64,000 bases of DNA from an uncultured Collinsella sp. (GCA_959026725.1 CAUFMG010000008.1:29836-93835), one strand, 5' to 3'; shown: positions 36,276 to 45,638, numbered from the stretch's first letter. A program made the numbers and translations. The notes: generated from the letters alone by a model not told the origin.

Positions 36276-38852
36276 TTACTTGACCACCAGGTTGACCAGC
36301 TTGCCGGGCACGCAGATGGCCTTGACGACCGTCTTGCCCTCGAGCCACTTGGCGACGGCGGCCTCGGCGGCAGCCTGCATCTCCTCGTTGGAGGCATCGC
36401 GGGCAACGTCGACGCGGCCGCGGACCTTGCCGAGCACCTGGACCACGATCTGCACCGTGTCCTCAACGGACTCGGCCAGGTCGAACTCGGGCCAGGCGGC
36501 GGTGTAGGCGTTGCCCTCGCAGCCGAGGGCCTCGTGCCACAGCTCGTCGGCCCAGAACGGGCAGATGGGGGCAAGGACGCTCACGATATCCTTAGCCACG
36601 CCGTAGCACAGCGCCTTGTCGCGGGCGGTACCCTCGGTGGCGTTGAGGTAGGCGCTCGCCGCGTTGACGAGCTCCATGACGGCCGAGATCGCGGTGTTGA
36701 ACTGGCCGCGATCGAAGTCCTCGGTGCACTTGGCGATGGTGCGGTGACGCTCGCGATAGAGCTTCATCGCAACCTCGTCGAGCGCGGACTTGTCGAAGGC
36801 CACGTTGGCGTCACCGGACTGGACGAGCTGCCAAACGATACGCCAGGCGCGCTTGATGAAGCGGTTGGCGCCCTCAACGGCCTTGGGATCCCAGTCGAAG
36901 TCCTTCTCGGGCGGAGCGATAAACAGGATCGCCAAACGCATGGTGTCGGCGCCGTAGGGCTCGATGACCGAGCTCGGGGGCACGACATTGCCCTTGGACT
37001 TGGACATGGTGTCGCCGTTCTCGTCCTTGACCATGCCCTGGCACAGCAGGTTGGTGAAGGGCTCGTCCACGCTCAGCAGGCCCAGGTCGCGCAACGCCTT
37101 GGTAAAGAAGCGACTGTAGAGCAGGTGCAGAATGGCGTGCTCGATGCCGCCAATGTAGTTATCGACGGGCATCCAACGGTCGGCGGCCTCTCGGGAGAAG
37201 GGCAGCTTGGTGTTGTGCGGATCGGTATAGCGCAGGTAATACCAGCTGGAGCAGGTGAAGGTGTCCATGGTATCGGTCTCACGCTTGGCCGGGCGGCCGC
37301 ACACCGGGCAGGTGGTCTCGTAGAACTCCTTGCACTCGGCAAGGGTCTCGCCGGCGCCCAGGTCAAGGTTCTCGGGCAGCGTCACCGGCAGCTGATCCTC
37401 GGGCACGGGCACGATGCCGCAGTGCTCGCAGTGGATGGCCGGGATGGGGTTGCCCCAATAGCGCTGGCGGCTGATGAGCCAGTCGCGCAGACGAAACTCG
37501 ACCTTGCGACGACCACAGCCCATGGCCTCGAGGTCGGCCACGATTGCAGCCTCGCCCTCGGAGTGCTTACCACCGCGCATGCCGGTGTACTTGCCGGACT
37601 GGACGAGGGTGCCCTCGGCAGCGTGAGCGCAATCCCAGTCGACGGTCTCGGCATGGAAGGTATCGATGGTCTCGCCGCTGGCCTCGACGGCAGCGCGATC
37701 GTCATCGTCTAGGATGATCGGCACGATCGGCAGGTCGTACTTACGGGCAAACTCAAAGTCGCGCTGGTCGCCACAGGGAACGGCCATGACGGCACCGGTA
37801 CCGTAGTCGGCGACGACATAATCGGCAACCCACACGGGGACCTTCTCGCCGTTGACGGGGTTTACCACATAGCGGCCCGTAAAGGCACCGTGCTTCTCGA
37901 GGGTGCCCTGGGCACGCTCGACGGCAGAGATATGCTTGGAGTCCTCGACGATCTTGGTGACGGCCTCCTCGTACTCCGTGCCCTCGACGAGCTCATGCAG
38001 GCCGGCGTACTCGGGAGCCAGGACAAAGAAGGAGACGCCAAAAAGGGTGTCGGCACGCGTGGTAAAGACGGTGATCTTGCCCTCATCGCCCTCGATGGGC
38101 TCGCCATCCTGGTCGCACAGGGTAAAGTCGACCTCGGCGCCCTCGGAGCGACCGATCCAGTTGGCCTGCATCTGCTTAACGCGCTCGGGCCAGCCGGGGA
38201 GCTTCTCCAGGTCGTCGAGCAGCTCCTGAGAGTACTCGGTAATCTTGTAGTACCACTGCTCAAGGTCGCGCTTCTCAGGCTCGGTGCCGCAGCGCCAGCA
38301 CTTGCCCTCGGTAACCTGCTCGTTAGCCAGAACGGTCTTGCAGGTGGGGCACCAGTTGACCGGGTTCTTCTTGCGGTAGACCAGGCCCTTTTCCCACATC
38401 TTCTCAAAGATCCACTGGCCCCAGCGGTAATAATCGGGGCTGCAGGTCTTGACCATGCGATCCAGATCGTAGGAGAAGCCCATGCGCTTCATCGTGGCGA
38501 GCGCCTGGTCCATGTTCTTATACGTCCAGGCGGCAGCCTGCGTGTTGTGCTTGATGGCGGCGTTCTCGGCAGGCAGGCCAAAGGCGTCAAAGCCGATGGG
38601 ATGCAGCACGTCATAGCCGCGCATGCGGGCCTGACGGGCCATGGCATCGCCGATGGTATAGTTGCGCGCGTGGCCCATGTGCAGGTCGCCCGACGGATAC
38701 GGGAACATCTCGAGCACGTACTTCTTGGGCTTGCTGTCGTCGGTGTCGACAGCAAAGAGGTTGGAGTCCTCCCAGGCCTTCATCCACCGGGACTCGATGG
38801 CCTGCGCGTCGTAAACAGGAATCTCGTCCTTATGATCTGTGCAATCGCACAT
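36276..38852 (-). CDS. leuS: Leucyl-tRNA synthetase
   Basis: Class I aminoacyl-tRNA synthetase of 858 aa. The HIGH-type motif is PSGDLHMGHARNYT, the CP1 editing domain spans about residues 225-420 with the conserved GTGAVMAVP region, a zinc-like CPTC (NWCPTCKTVL) and CPVC are present, and KMSKS is DTMSKSKGNVV. AAAGGAG precedes the ATG. No T-box could be recognised in its 370-bp upstream region, but that region carries a striking 28-bp inverted repeat. Confidence 0.97.
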   Translation of the reverse strand: MCDCTDHKDEIPVYDAQAIESRWMKAWEDSNLFAVDTDDSKPKKYVLEMFPYPSGDLHMGHARNYTIGDAMARQARMRGYDVLHPIGFDAFGLPAENAAIKHNTQAAAWTYKNMDQALATMKRMGFSYDLDRMVKTCSPDYYRWGQWIFEKMWEKGLVYRKKNPVNWCPTCKTVLANEQVTEGKCWRCGTEPEKRDLEQWYYKITEYSQELLDDLEKLPGWPERVKQMQANWIGRSEGAEVDFTLCDQDGEPIEGDEGKITVFTTRADTLFGVSFFVLAPEYAGLHELVEGTEYEEAVTKIVEDSKHISAVERAQGTLEKHGAFTGRYVVNPVNGEKVPVWVADYVVADYGTGAVMAVPCGDQRDFEFARKYDLPIVPIILDDDDRAAVEASGETIDTFHAETVDWDCAHAAEGTLVQSGKYTGMRGGKHSEGEAAIVADLEAMGCGRRKVEFRLRDWLISRQRYWGNPIPAIHCEHCGIVPVPEDQLPVTLPENLDLGAGETLAECKEFYETTCPVCGRPAKRETDTMDTFTCSSWYYLRYTDPHNTKLPFSREAADRWMPVDNYIGGIEHAILHLLYSRFFTKALRDLGLLSVDEPFTNLLCQGMVKDENGDTMSKSKGNVVPPSSVIEPYGADTMRLAILFIAPPEKDFDWDPKAVEGANRFIKRAWRIVWQLVQSGDANVAFDKSALDEVAMKLYRERHRTIAKCTEDFDRGQFNTAISAVMELVNAASAYLNATEGTARDKALCYGVAKDIVSVLAPICPFWADELWHEALGCEGNAYTAAWPEFDLAESVEDTVQIVVQVLGKVRGRVDVARDASNEEMQAAAEAAVAKWLEGKTVVKAICVPGKLVNLVVK

Positions 38853-38875
38853 ATCAGCTCCTTTAATCTTAGCTG

Positions 38876-38994
38876 GGGTCGGTCGGCTTAGCTTTGTTCG
38901 CTACTGCGGACAGTCCTGCGCAAGACGAAGAGCACATTAAGTGCTCTTCTTTGCGTGCGGAACTTGTAGCGAACAAAGCTAAGCCGACCGACCC
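38876..38994. promoter_or_regulatory. Long nested hairpin in the leuS leader
   Basis: Two 28-bp arms (38876-38903 and 38967-38994) are perfect complements. Inside them a second stem (gaagagcac / gtgctcttc, 38927-38935 and 38941-38949) closes a 5-nt loop. The outer repeat ends 23 bases before the leuS start. The 370-bp gap from leuS to guaB holds this, the guaB terminator and a dispersed repeat, with no gene. It could be an attenuator, an mRNA-stability structure or a mobile repeat. Confidence 0.6.
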
Positions 38995-39029
38995 TAAGGT
39001 TAACTTGACTGATGATAGCAAATACGACA

Positions 39030-39064
39030 AGCGAGATGCCTGCAACTTACAGGCATCTCGCTTT
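39030..39064. terminator. Hairpin terminator candidate downstream of guaB
   Basis: aagcgagatgcctg / caggcatctcgctt (39030-39043, 39051-39064) is a perfect 14-bp stem with a 7-nt loop. T tracts are weak on either strand. Confidence 0.6.
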
Positions 39065-39143
39065 ATCTAAATAACGTGGTTGTGAATCAACCTTTGTCTG
39101 AAACTCGTTCTAGCACGAACGGGTTTTCCAGGTGCCGCAGATT

Positions 39144-39199
39144 GCCGTGAAAGAGGAGCGACGCGTACTTTGGTACGCGAGCGACGGTTTGAACGGCAA
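39144..39199. repeat. Dispersed ~56-bp element, copy 1
   Basis: Shares near-identical sequence with 46849-46904 (gccgYgaaagaggagcgaMg, then gcgtac, then gtacgcgagcgacggtttga). The centre gcgtac...gtacgc is self-complementary, so each copy can form a hairpin. It lies just past the end of guaB. Confidence 0.7.
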
Positions 39200-39222
39200 G
39201 GTGCGGTGCTTGGGAAAGCCGC

Positions 39223-40734
39223 TTATCGATAGGAAACGCTCTGCTGGGAATCCTTGACGACTACGTCGTGGGCGCCACCTTCGACGATCGAGGTCGAGCT
39301 GACCAGCGTTAGGCGTGCCTTTTCCTGGAGCTCGGGGATCGAGAGGGCGCCGCAGTTGCACATCGTTGACTTGACCTTGTAGAGCGTGCCGCCCACGCCG
39401 TCCTTGAGGGAACCGGCGTAGGGAACGTAGGAGTCGACGCCCTCGACGAAGCTGAGCTTCGCAGCGCCGCCCAGGTCGTAGCGCTGCCAGTTGCGGGCAC
39501 GCGCGGAACCCTCGCCCCAGTACTCCTTCATGTACTGGCCGTTGACGTTGACGCGCTCGGTCGGGCTCTCGTCAAAGCGAGCGAAGTAGCGGCCCAGCAT
39601 CATAAAGTCGGCACCCATGGCCAGGGCGAGCGTCATGTGGTAGTCGTAGACGATACCGCCGTCGGAGCACACGGGCACGTAGACACCGGTCTCCTCGTAG
39701 TACTCGTCGCGAGCGCGGCAGACGTCGATCAGCGCGGTAGCCTGGCCACGGCCGATGCCCTTGGTCTCACGGGTGATGCAGATGGAGCCGCCGCCGATAC
39801 CGACCTTGATGAAGTCGGCACCGCAGTCGGCCAGGAAGCGGAAGCCCTCGGCGTCGACGACGTTACCGGCACCGACCTTGACGTCCTCGCCGTAGTTGGC
39901 GCGGATCCACTCGATGGTGCGCTTCTGCCACTCGCTGAAGCCCTCGGAAGAGTCGATGCACAGGACGTCGGCACCGGCCTCGATAAGCAACGGCACGCGC
40001 TCGGCATAGTCGCGGGTGTTGATACCGGCGCCGACCATGTAGCGCTTGTCGCCGTCGAGCAGCTCGTTGGGGTTGGTCTTGTGGCTGTCGTAGTCCTTAC
40101 GGAAAACGATGCCCATCAGGTGATCGTTATCGTCGACGATGGGCAGGGCGTTGAGCTTGTTGTCCCAGATGACGTCGTTGGCAACCTTGAGGCTGATGTT
40201 CTTGTCGCCCACGATGAGCTGCTCACGCGGGGTCATGAACTCAGAGACCTTCGTCTGGTGGTCATCGCGACTGGGGCGATAGTCACGGCTGGTGACGATG
40301 CCCAGGAGCTTACCCTTGGGAGTGCCGTCGTCGGTGACCGGCATGGTGGAGTGACCGGTCTTCTCCTTGAGGGCGATGACCTGCTCCATAGTCATGTCGG
40401 GGGTCAGCGTGGAATCGGACTGAACGAAGCCGGCCTTGTGATCCTTGACGGCCTTGACCATGGCGGCCTCGGACTCGGCGCTCTGGGAACCGTAGATGAA
40501 GGACAGGCCGCCCTCGGTAGCGAGCGCGACACCCATGTCGACGCCCGAGACGGACTGCATGATGGCGGAAACCATGGGGATGTTCAGGGTGATTGCCGGC
40601 TTCTCACCGCGCTTGAAGCGGGTTAGCGGCGTCTTGAGAGAGACGTTGTTGGGGATGCACTGCGAGGACGAGTAACCAGGAACCAGCAGATACTCCGAAA
40701 ACGTGTGGGACTCACCGGGAAAGAACGTAGCCAT
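39223..40734 (-). CDS. guaB: Inosine-5'-monophosphate dehydrogenase
   Basis: Oxidises IMP to XMP, committing purines to GMP. 503 aa: a TIM barrel interrupted by two CBS repeats (residues about 95-230, with VTSRDYRPSRDD and VFRKDYDSH). The catalytic cysteine sits in GGGSICITRE, with GRYFARFDESPTE and a flap containing EGVDSYVPYAG after it. The sequence departs from common GuaB (for example VCSDGGIVYDYHM) but all core motifs are present. It ends close to a repeated element; no riboswitch was seen upstream. Confidence 0.93.
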   Translation of the reverse strand: MATFFPGESHTFSEYLLVPGYSSSQCIPNNVSLKTPLTRFKRGEKPAITLNIPMVSAIMQSVSGVDMGVALATEGGLSFIYGSQSAESEAAMVKAVKDHKAGFVQSDSTLTPDMTMEQVIALKEKTGHSTMPVTDDGTPKGKLLGIVTSRDYRPSRDDHQTKVSEFMTPREQLIVGDKNISLKVANDVIWDNKLNALPIVDDNDHLMGIVFRKDYDSHKTNPNELLDGDKRYMVGAGINTRDYAERVPLLIEAGADVLCIDSSEGFSEWQKRTIEWIRANYGEDVKVGAGNVVDAEGFRFLADCGADFIKVGIGGGSICITRETKGIGRGQATALIDVCRARDEYYEETGVYVPVCSDGGIVYDYHMTLALAMGADFMMLGRYFARFDESPTERVNVNGQYMKEYWGEGSARARNWQRYDLGGAAKLSFVEGVDSYVPYAGSLKDGVGGTLYKVKSTMCNCGALSIPELQEKARLTLVSSTSIVEGGAHDVVVKDSQQSVSYR

Positions 40735-40927
40735 GTTTCTCCTTTTTCCATGCGACCGGTCGGCTGCAGGCCTCGTAGGACCCAGCCCAACCTTGGGCGC
40801 CCAATACTGGGGAAGTATCTTAACGCACTTTGACTGCTACAATGCATGATTTAAGAAGAGCACACGAGGGCTTGACGCAGGCTTTGCGTTTGCCCAGCAA
40901 ACACTTTAGCGGGGAGACGTGGAGCGT

Positions 40928-41272
40928 ATGAAGTACAAGACGACGGCAAAGCTGGTCATTCAAGCGTGCGACAAGGATCTGCCGGGCGTGTTTGGTCACG
41001 GCTGCGTCTTGCTGCTGCAGGGTATTGCCCGCGAGCACTCGCTGAACCGCGCCGCCAAGAGCATGGGCATGGCGTATTCCAAAGCGTGGCGCATTGTGAA
41101 CGAAGCCGAAGGCCAGCTGGGCTGCAAGCTCATAGAGCGCGACGGCGCCCGCGGATCCACCCTCACCCCCGCCGGAGAGCGCGCCATAGCGGTCTACGAG
41201 AAGCTGCAGGCCGACATAAACAAGGTCATTGCCACCAAAGCCGACGCCCTCATCGCCAGCATCAAAGAATAG
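40928..41272 (+). CDS. ModE-like winged-helix transcriptional regulator
   Basis: 114-aa DNA-binding protein resembling the N-terminal domain of ModE and LysR-type HTH: LNRAAKSMGMAYSKAWRIVNEAEGQLGCKLIERDGARGSTLTPAGERAIAVYEKL. It has no molybdate-binding (MopI) domain. The ATG at 40928 is nine bases after an alternative GTG; GGGGAG and GGAG both lie nearby and the choice is uncertain. It stands divergent from guaB, alone on the plus strand. Its effector and targets are unknown; no molybdate genes are nearby. Confidence 0.8.
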   Translation: MKYKTTAKLVIQACDKDLPGVFGHGCVLLLQGIAREHSLNRAAKSMGMAYSKAWRIVNEAEGQLGCKLIERDGARGSTLTPAGERAIAVYEKLQADINKVIATKADALIASIKE

Positions 41273-41313
41273 CCAATTTGGGACGGGGCTTTTTAGCTAC
41301 GCAACCCCCTCTC

Positions 41314-41384
41314 TAAGTTGCGGTGAAATAGGGACTGTTTATGCCGATAAAGCCGTAAATCAATCCATATTTCACCGCAACTTA
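41314..41384. repeat. Inverted-repeat element, copy 2
   Basis: taagttgcggtgaaata (41314-41330) and tatttcaccgcaactta (41368-41384) are perfect 17-bp arms around a 37-nt centre. The arms match those at 4017-4085. It lies between the convergent ModE-like and PLP-enzyme genes. Confidence 0.75.
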
Positions 41385-41404
41385 TGGAGTCGAGGATGAT
41401 TTAG

Positions 41405-42397
41405 CTAGTTGCGGAGGGCGTTATCTAGGGCGGACGCTACGACCAGGGGGTTGTCGGTGCCGGCGAAGAGGCGGATGGTGCTCCCCTGCTTGCCGCGCGT
41501 GGCCGAGAGGCGCGTCGTTGCGCCGCCGGCGGGCGATGTACGAAACTCCCCCGGCAAAGCATCGAAGAAATCACCCGCACTGCGCTCGATAAGGTCAAAC
41601 TCAACTGCCGGGCCAAAGCCGTGCTCGAGGATTCCTGTCGCAACCGCATGGTCGGGATGCGAGCTCAGTCCGGGATAGCGCACGTTGCACACCATCTCGT
41701 TGGCGGCCAGATACTCGGCCAGCGCACGGGCGCGGTCGAAATGCGCCTGCATACGGACGTCGAGCGAGTCCAGTCCCCGCTCCAGCACACCGGCCTCGTC
41801 AGCAGTCAATTCAAACTTGGCCAAGCCACAGCCCTCAAGCAGGGTATGCGCGCACTCGGCCGCGGCATCCACACGATGGCGCTTGAGCTGCGAGCGCGCG
41901 ACCGATACGGCAACCAACTTGCGCGGAGCATCACCGGCGCATACGCGATCGAGCGCCTCGAGCGACAGCGCAGAACCCAGCCGCAGCGAATCGCAGCCAA
42001 AAGCTGACGCCACGGTGTTGTCCACAACCAGCAGCGCATGGGCCTCACGCGCCGCCCGACCCAGCGCACGAAGATCGGGCACGCGCAGTCCAAACCCGCC
42101 AATGGAGTTGACGAACCACCACAGGTGCGGCCCCTCGGCATCAAACGAAGCATCAAAGCCATCGGACGCAGCAGCAAACGCCGCAACCGACGACTCCTCC
42201 ACCATAGCCACGTCGCAGCCATCAAAGCCGCGCGCAAACGCATCGGCAAAGTCATCCGCAAAGGCCACTAGGCGGTCACCGGGACGCACAATCCCCAGCT
42301 GCGACAGCGCTGCCGGCACATGCGGGGCCGCAAGCAACCGCGCCTCACGCGCGCCGGCCCTCAAAGCCCAGGCCTCTTCTAGCTGCTGTACGCCCAT
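41405..42397 (-). CDS. Divergent Cys/Met-metabolism PLP-dependent enzyme
   Basis: 330-aa protein resembling the cystathionine gamma-synthase / beta-lyase fold-I family, mainly in LLVVDNTVASAFGCDSLRLG and the C-terminal SSHPDHAVATGILEHGFG...TRLSATRGKQGSTIRLFAG. The usual SxTKxxxGHxD motif for the PLP lysine is altered to SVARSQLKRHRVDAAAE, so the Schiff-base lysine may be that LKRH lysine or may be lost. The N-terminal third is also poorly conserved. The start at 42397 avoids the scrB terminator, which the longer open frame crosses. Activity is uncertain. Confidence 0.7.
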   Translation of the reverse strand: MGVQQLEEAWALRAGAREARLLAAPHVPAALSQLGIVRPGDRLVAFADDFADAFARGFDGCDVAMVEESSVAAFAAASDGFDASFDAEGPHLWWFVNSIGGFGLRVPDLRALGRAAREAHALLVVDNTVASAFGCDSLRLGSALSLEALDRVCAGDAPRKLVAVSVARSQLKRHRVDAAAECAHTLLEGCGLAKFELTADEAGVLERGLDSLDVRMQAHFDRARALAEYLAANEMVCNVRYPGLSSHPDHAVATGILEHGFGPAVEFDLIERSAGDFFDALPGEFRTSPAGGATTRLSATRGKQGSTIRLFAGTDNPLVVASALDNALRN

Positions 42398-42414
42398 ACG
42401 GCACCGTCCCTTCA

Positions 42415-42454
42415 AAACAAAAACCCACGATGCGGGTGTTCCCCGCATCGTGGG
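42415..42454 (-). terminator. Terminator after scrB
   Basis: cccacgatgcggg / cccgcatcgtggg (42424-42436, 42442-42454) is a perfect 13-bp stem followed on the minus strand by TTTTTGTTTTG. Confidence 0.92.
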
Positions 42455-42492
42455 CAACGGCTGCAGTATAGCGCCGATATGCGACGAATCGC

Positions 42493-44034
42493 TTAGATGT
42501 TGAGCGTGTGATAGTTCACGCTCGTGCCCGGAGCGTCAACGGTCACGCCATAGGCCTCGGGATAGATGCGCGTCGAAAACACGAGCGCGCCATCATTCAC
42601 GAACACCTCGACCGACGAGACATCGCCAACAATGCGCACGTTACGAACCTCGTCGACGGGCTCCCAACGCACGGTACGACCGCAGCCGGCAGAAGCGCGA
42701 CCCTCATCGGTAAATCGCATCTCAAAGCGCGAGGGCAGTTCGCCCTCGGCGGGCACAAACTCCAGCTTCAGCTCGTCATCAACGGTCGCGGTAAACGCGC
42801 CATCGACACCGTCAACAACAACGTCAAAGCAGGTATCGTCGGCAACCTCCAACGAGCCCTGCCCCACACGCACCGAGGCATAATGGCGCTCGATCTCGCG
42901 AGCCGGCTGCTGCAGCACCACGCCGCCGGCGCCGGCTGTAAGCTCACGCGGCACCGTCATGCAGTGCTGCCAGCCACACGCCACGGTGGGCGCGTTGCCA
43001 TAGGTCGGCTCATCGGGCATGCCCATCCAGCCGATCAGAATGTGGCGACCATCCTCGGACGTAAACTCCTGCGGCGCATAGAAGTCAAAACCGGCATCCC
43101 ACAGGCGGAACTCGCCCAGCTCATAAGCGTCCTTGCCACCAGTGATGTCGCCCGATACAGGCATGTAGCCAGCGGCATACACATTGCCGCGGTCCCAACG
43201 ACCGCCCTCAAGACCCTGGGGCGAGAAGGACAGCCACTTCGCCGGTACACCGCCATCCGACTCAAGCTCAAAGTATCCCGGGCACTCCCACATAAAGCCA
43301 AAGCGCTCGGGCGTGGAAACGCGGCTTTCGAGCTCCCAGCTCAGCATATCGGCCGAGCCATACACCAAGATCTCGCCCACATCGCGCCCGGCACCTTCGC
43401 CGTGCATCGCACAAAAACGGCTTTCGACATGCGGCCCGTCCACGCGACGACGCGCGCCCAGCACCATGTGGTAACGCCCATCATCATCGCGCCACACCTT
43501 GGGATCACGCACGTGGCAGGTCAGATCGTCGGGATAATCCTCGGACGCCAGCACCACGCGCTTTTGGCTGAACTCCCGACCGGCAAGGCCATCAACGCTC
43601 TCGACATAAACAGTATCGGCGCGACGGCCGGTATTGACGTAGTCGTACGTGCCGTCCGCATCGGAAAGCTTAACGTTGCCCGTATAGAGCACGCGAATGC
43701 GGCCGTCCTCGGCAAGCGCGGAGCCTGAATACACGCCATGGCAATCGAACGGCTCGTCGGGCAGCAGCGGGGCGCCAACATATTCCCAGTTCATAAGGTC
43801 GCGGCTTGTGGCATGGCCCCACATCTTTACGCCGCCGTTCACATCAAACGGGGCATACTGGAAGTACGCGTGAAACACGCCGCCCGCTTGGCAAAGACCG
43901 TTGGGGTCGTTGAGCCAGCCCGCCGGCGGCATAATATGGAAGCGCTGGCCATACGCGCCATGACCGCACTCAGAGGCGGCGGCGTCAACAGCGGCGACCA
44001 GCTTTGCAAGGTCGCGACCAAGTGCATTAGACAT
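42493..44034 (-). CDS. scrB: Sucrose-6-phosphate hydrolase / beta-fructofuranosidase (GH32)
   Basis: Hydrolyses sucrose-6-phosphate made by the PTS to glucose-6-phosphate and fructose. The 513-aa GH32 enzyme shows the nucleophile motif GWLNDPNGL near residue 36, the RDPKVW stabiliser, and the acid/base glutamate in MWECPGYF, then a C-terminal beta-sandwich. It has no signal peptide, fitting an intracellular enzyme fed by the PTS. It follows the PTS gene after a weak hairpin and precedes a strong terminator. Confidence 0.88.
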   Translation of the reverse strand: MSNALGRDLAKLVAAVDAAASECGHGAYGQRFHIMPPAGWLNDPNGLCQAGGVFHAYFQYAPFDVNGGVKMWGHATSRDLMNWEYVGAPLLPDEPFDCHGVYSGSALAEDGRIRVLYTGNVKLSDADGTYDYVNTGRRADTVYVESVDGLAGREFSQKRVVLASEDYPDDLTCHVRDPKVWRDDDGRYHMVLGARRRVDGPHVESRFCAMHGEGAGRDVGEILVYGSADMLSWELESRVSTPERFGFMWECPGYFELESDGGVPAKWLSFSPQGLEGGRWDRGNVYAAGYMPVSGDITGGKDAYELGEFRLWDAGFDFYAPQEFTSEDGRHILIGWMGMPDEPTYGNAPTVACGWQHCMTVPRELTAGAGGVVLQQPAREIERHYASVRVGQGSLEVADDTCFDVVVDGVDGAFTATVDDELKLEFVPAEGELPSRFEMRFTDEGRASAGCGRTVRWEPVDEVRNVRIVGDVSSVEVFVNDGALVFSTRIYPEAYGVTVDAPGTSVNYHTLNI

Positions 44035-44092
44035 ATCAAAGTCCTAACGGATCGAAAGTAACAAGACACCAGAGATCGGCACCAGATACGGA

Positions 44093-44121
44093 AAACGCCC
44101 GCGAGCATACGACCCGCGGGC
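44093..44121 (-). terminator. Weak hairpin between scrA and scrB
   Basis: gcccgcg / cgcgggc (44097-44103, 44115-44121) form a 7-bp stem followed on the minus strand by gtttt. It may reduce read-through from scrA into scrB. Confidence 0.5.
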
Positions 44122-44141
44122 ATCCCCTCAATCAAAAGCTC

Positions 44142-45542
44142 TTAGGCCTGCTCGGAAGTCATGGACTCGTCCTTGTACAGGACAAACGAGACGGCAAAGG
44201 AAACCAGCGCGGCGACCGCAAACATGATCGCGTACTGCACGGGCTGGGCCAGGCACAGCAGGATACCGAAGATACCCGTAACGCCCGTGCCGGAGGCAGC
44301 CAGCGAAGTGAGCGCGCAGACCAGGGCGCCGCAGCCACCGCCGATGCAACCGGCGATGAAGGGCTTAAAGAAGCGCAGGTTCACACCAAAGATGGCAGGC
44401 TCGGTAATGCCCATGAAGGCGGACAGAGCCGAAGGAAGCGCCAGGCCCTTGATCTTGGCATCGCGGGTCTTAAAGGCAACGGCGAGTGCGGCACCACCCT
44501 GGGCGATGTTGGCGGCACTGGCGATGGGCAGCCAATAGGTCACGCCGTACTGGGCGAGCTGGCCCAGGTCGATGGCGGTGTACATCTGATGGATACCGGT
44601 GACGACCGTAGGCGCATAGAACAGGCCGACGATAAAGGAACCGATGCCGAAGGGCAGGGTGAGCAGGGCCTGGATCAGACCGAGGACGGCGTTCTCGGCC
44701 CAGACAAAGATGGGGCCGACGGCAACGAGCGTCACGAGCACGGTCACGAACACCGAGACGAGCGGGGTCACAAAGAGGTCGAACATCTCGGGAACGATCT
44801 TGTGCAGGCGCTTCTCGAGGAAGGCCAGAATGGCGCAGGCGATAACGATGGGGATCACGTGGCCCTGATAGCCGACCCACTCAAAGCTGTACACGCCGGG
44901 AATGACGGTGACCATAGTCTGCACGCCCTCGGAGGCAACCGTGTAGGCGCTCTGCAGCGAGGAGTTGATGAACGCACCGCCGACGACAGCGCCCAGATAC
45001 GGGTTGGCGCCAAAGGCCTTAGCCGCGGAGTAGCCGATCAGAATCTGCAGAATGCCAAAGGACGTGCCCGAGACCAGGTCGGCAATCTTGTAAATAAAGT
45101 TATTGGTGTCGAGCGCGACAAAGCCGTTGGAGGCCATAAAGTTGAGGGCGCTCATAATGCCCAGCAGCAGACCCGAAGCCACGATGGCGGGGATGATGGG
45201 AACAAAGACGTCGCCGAGCACCTTAATGGCACGCATAAAGATGTTCTGCTGCTGTGCCGCGGCCTCCTTGACCTCGGCCTTGGTGGCAGCCTCGACGCCG
45301 CTGAGCGCGATGAACTCTTCGTAGACCTTGTTGACGGTGCCGGTGCCAAAAATAATCTGGAGCTGGCCCTGGGCCTCAAAGACGCCCTTGGCGCCGTCGA
45401 TATTCTCGAGGGCATCCTTGTCGACCTTGGCGTTATCGGCAATCACCAGGCGCAGACGCGTGGCGCAGTGTGCGGCCGAAACAACGTTGCCGGCGCCACC
45501 GATGTTGTCGAGCACCTCTTGGGCTGATTTGCGGTAGTCCAT
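44142..45542 (-). CDS. scrA: Sucrose-type PTS EIIBC permease
   Basis: Membrane phosphotransferase importer of about 466 aa. The EIIB domain has its phosphocysteine in VSAAHCATRLRLV (near residue 29). After a short linker the EIIC domain carries about ten TM segments from residue 105 onward, including VGGAFINSSLQ and GITEPAIFGVNLRF. No EIIA domain is attached. The ATG at 45542 follows AAAGGGAAG. It sits between a LacI repressor and a GH32 enzyme, so sucrose is the likely sugar (inferred). Confidence 0.88.
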   Translation of the reverse strand: MDYRKSAQEVLDNIGGAGNVVSAAHCATRLRLVIADNAKVDKDALENIDGAKGVFEAQGQLQIIFGTGTVNKVYEEFIALSGVEAATKAEVKEAAAQQQNIFMRAIKVLGDVFVPIIPAIVASGLLLGIMSALNFMASNGFVALDTNNFIYKIADLVSGTSFGILQILIGYSAAKAFGANPYLGAVVGGAFINSSLQSAYTVASEGVQTMVTVIPGVYSFEWVGYQGHVIPIVIACAILAFLEKRLHKIVPEMFDLFVTPLVSVFVTVLVTLVAVGPIFVWAENAVLGLIQALLTLPFGIGSFIVGLFYAPTVVTGIHQMYTAIDLGQLAQYGVTYWLPIASAANIAQGGAALAVAFKTRDAKIKGLALPSALSAFMGITEPAIFGVNLRFFKPFIAGCIGGGCGALVCALTSLAASGTGVTGIFGILLCLAQPVQYAIMFAVAALVSFAVSFVLYKDESMTSEQA

Positions 45543-45598
45543 GACTTCCCTTTCCTCAAACGGGCGCACGTGCACCCGGCCGTCTTTGACACTTACAC

Positions 45599-45638
45599 TG
45601 TAATCGATTTCAGTTTCATATGTCTGTAATCGTTTTCA
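45599..45638. promoter_or_regulatory. Two LacI-family operator candidates upstream of scrA
   Basis: tgtaatcgatttca (45599-45612) and tgtaatcgttttca (45625-45638) are near-palindromes with the core AATCGATT, spaced 26 bp apart on the same face of the helix. A third related palindrome lies at the lacI start. They match the half-site style of LacI-family sugar repressors. Confidence 0.7.

Noticed and set aside
38853..39222. T-box riboswitch for leuS
   Set aside because: No T-box antiterminator sequence or specifier loop could be identified; only an inverted repeat is visible.
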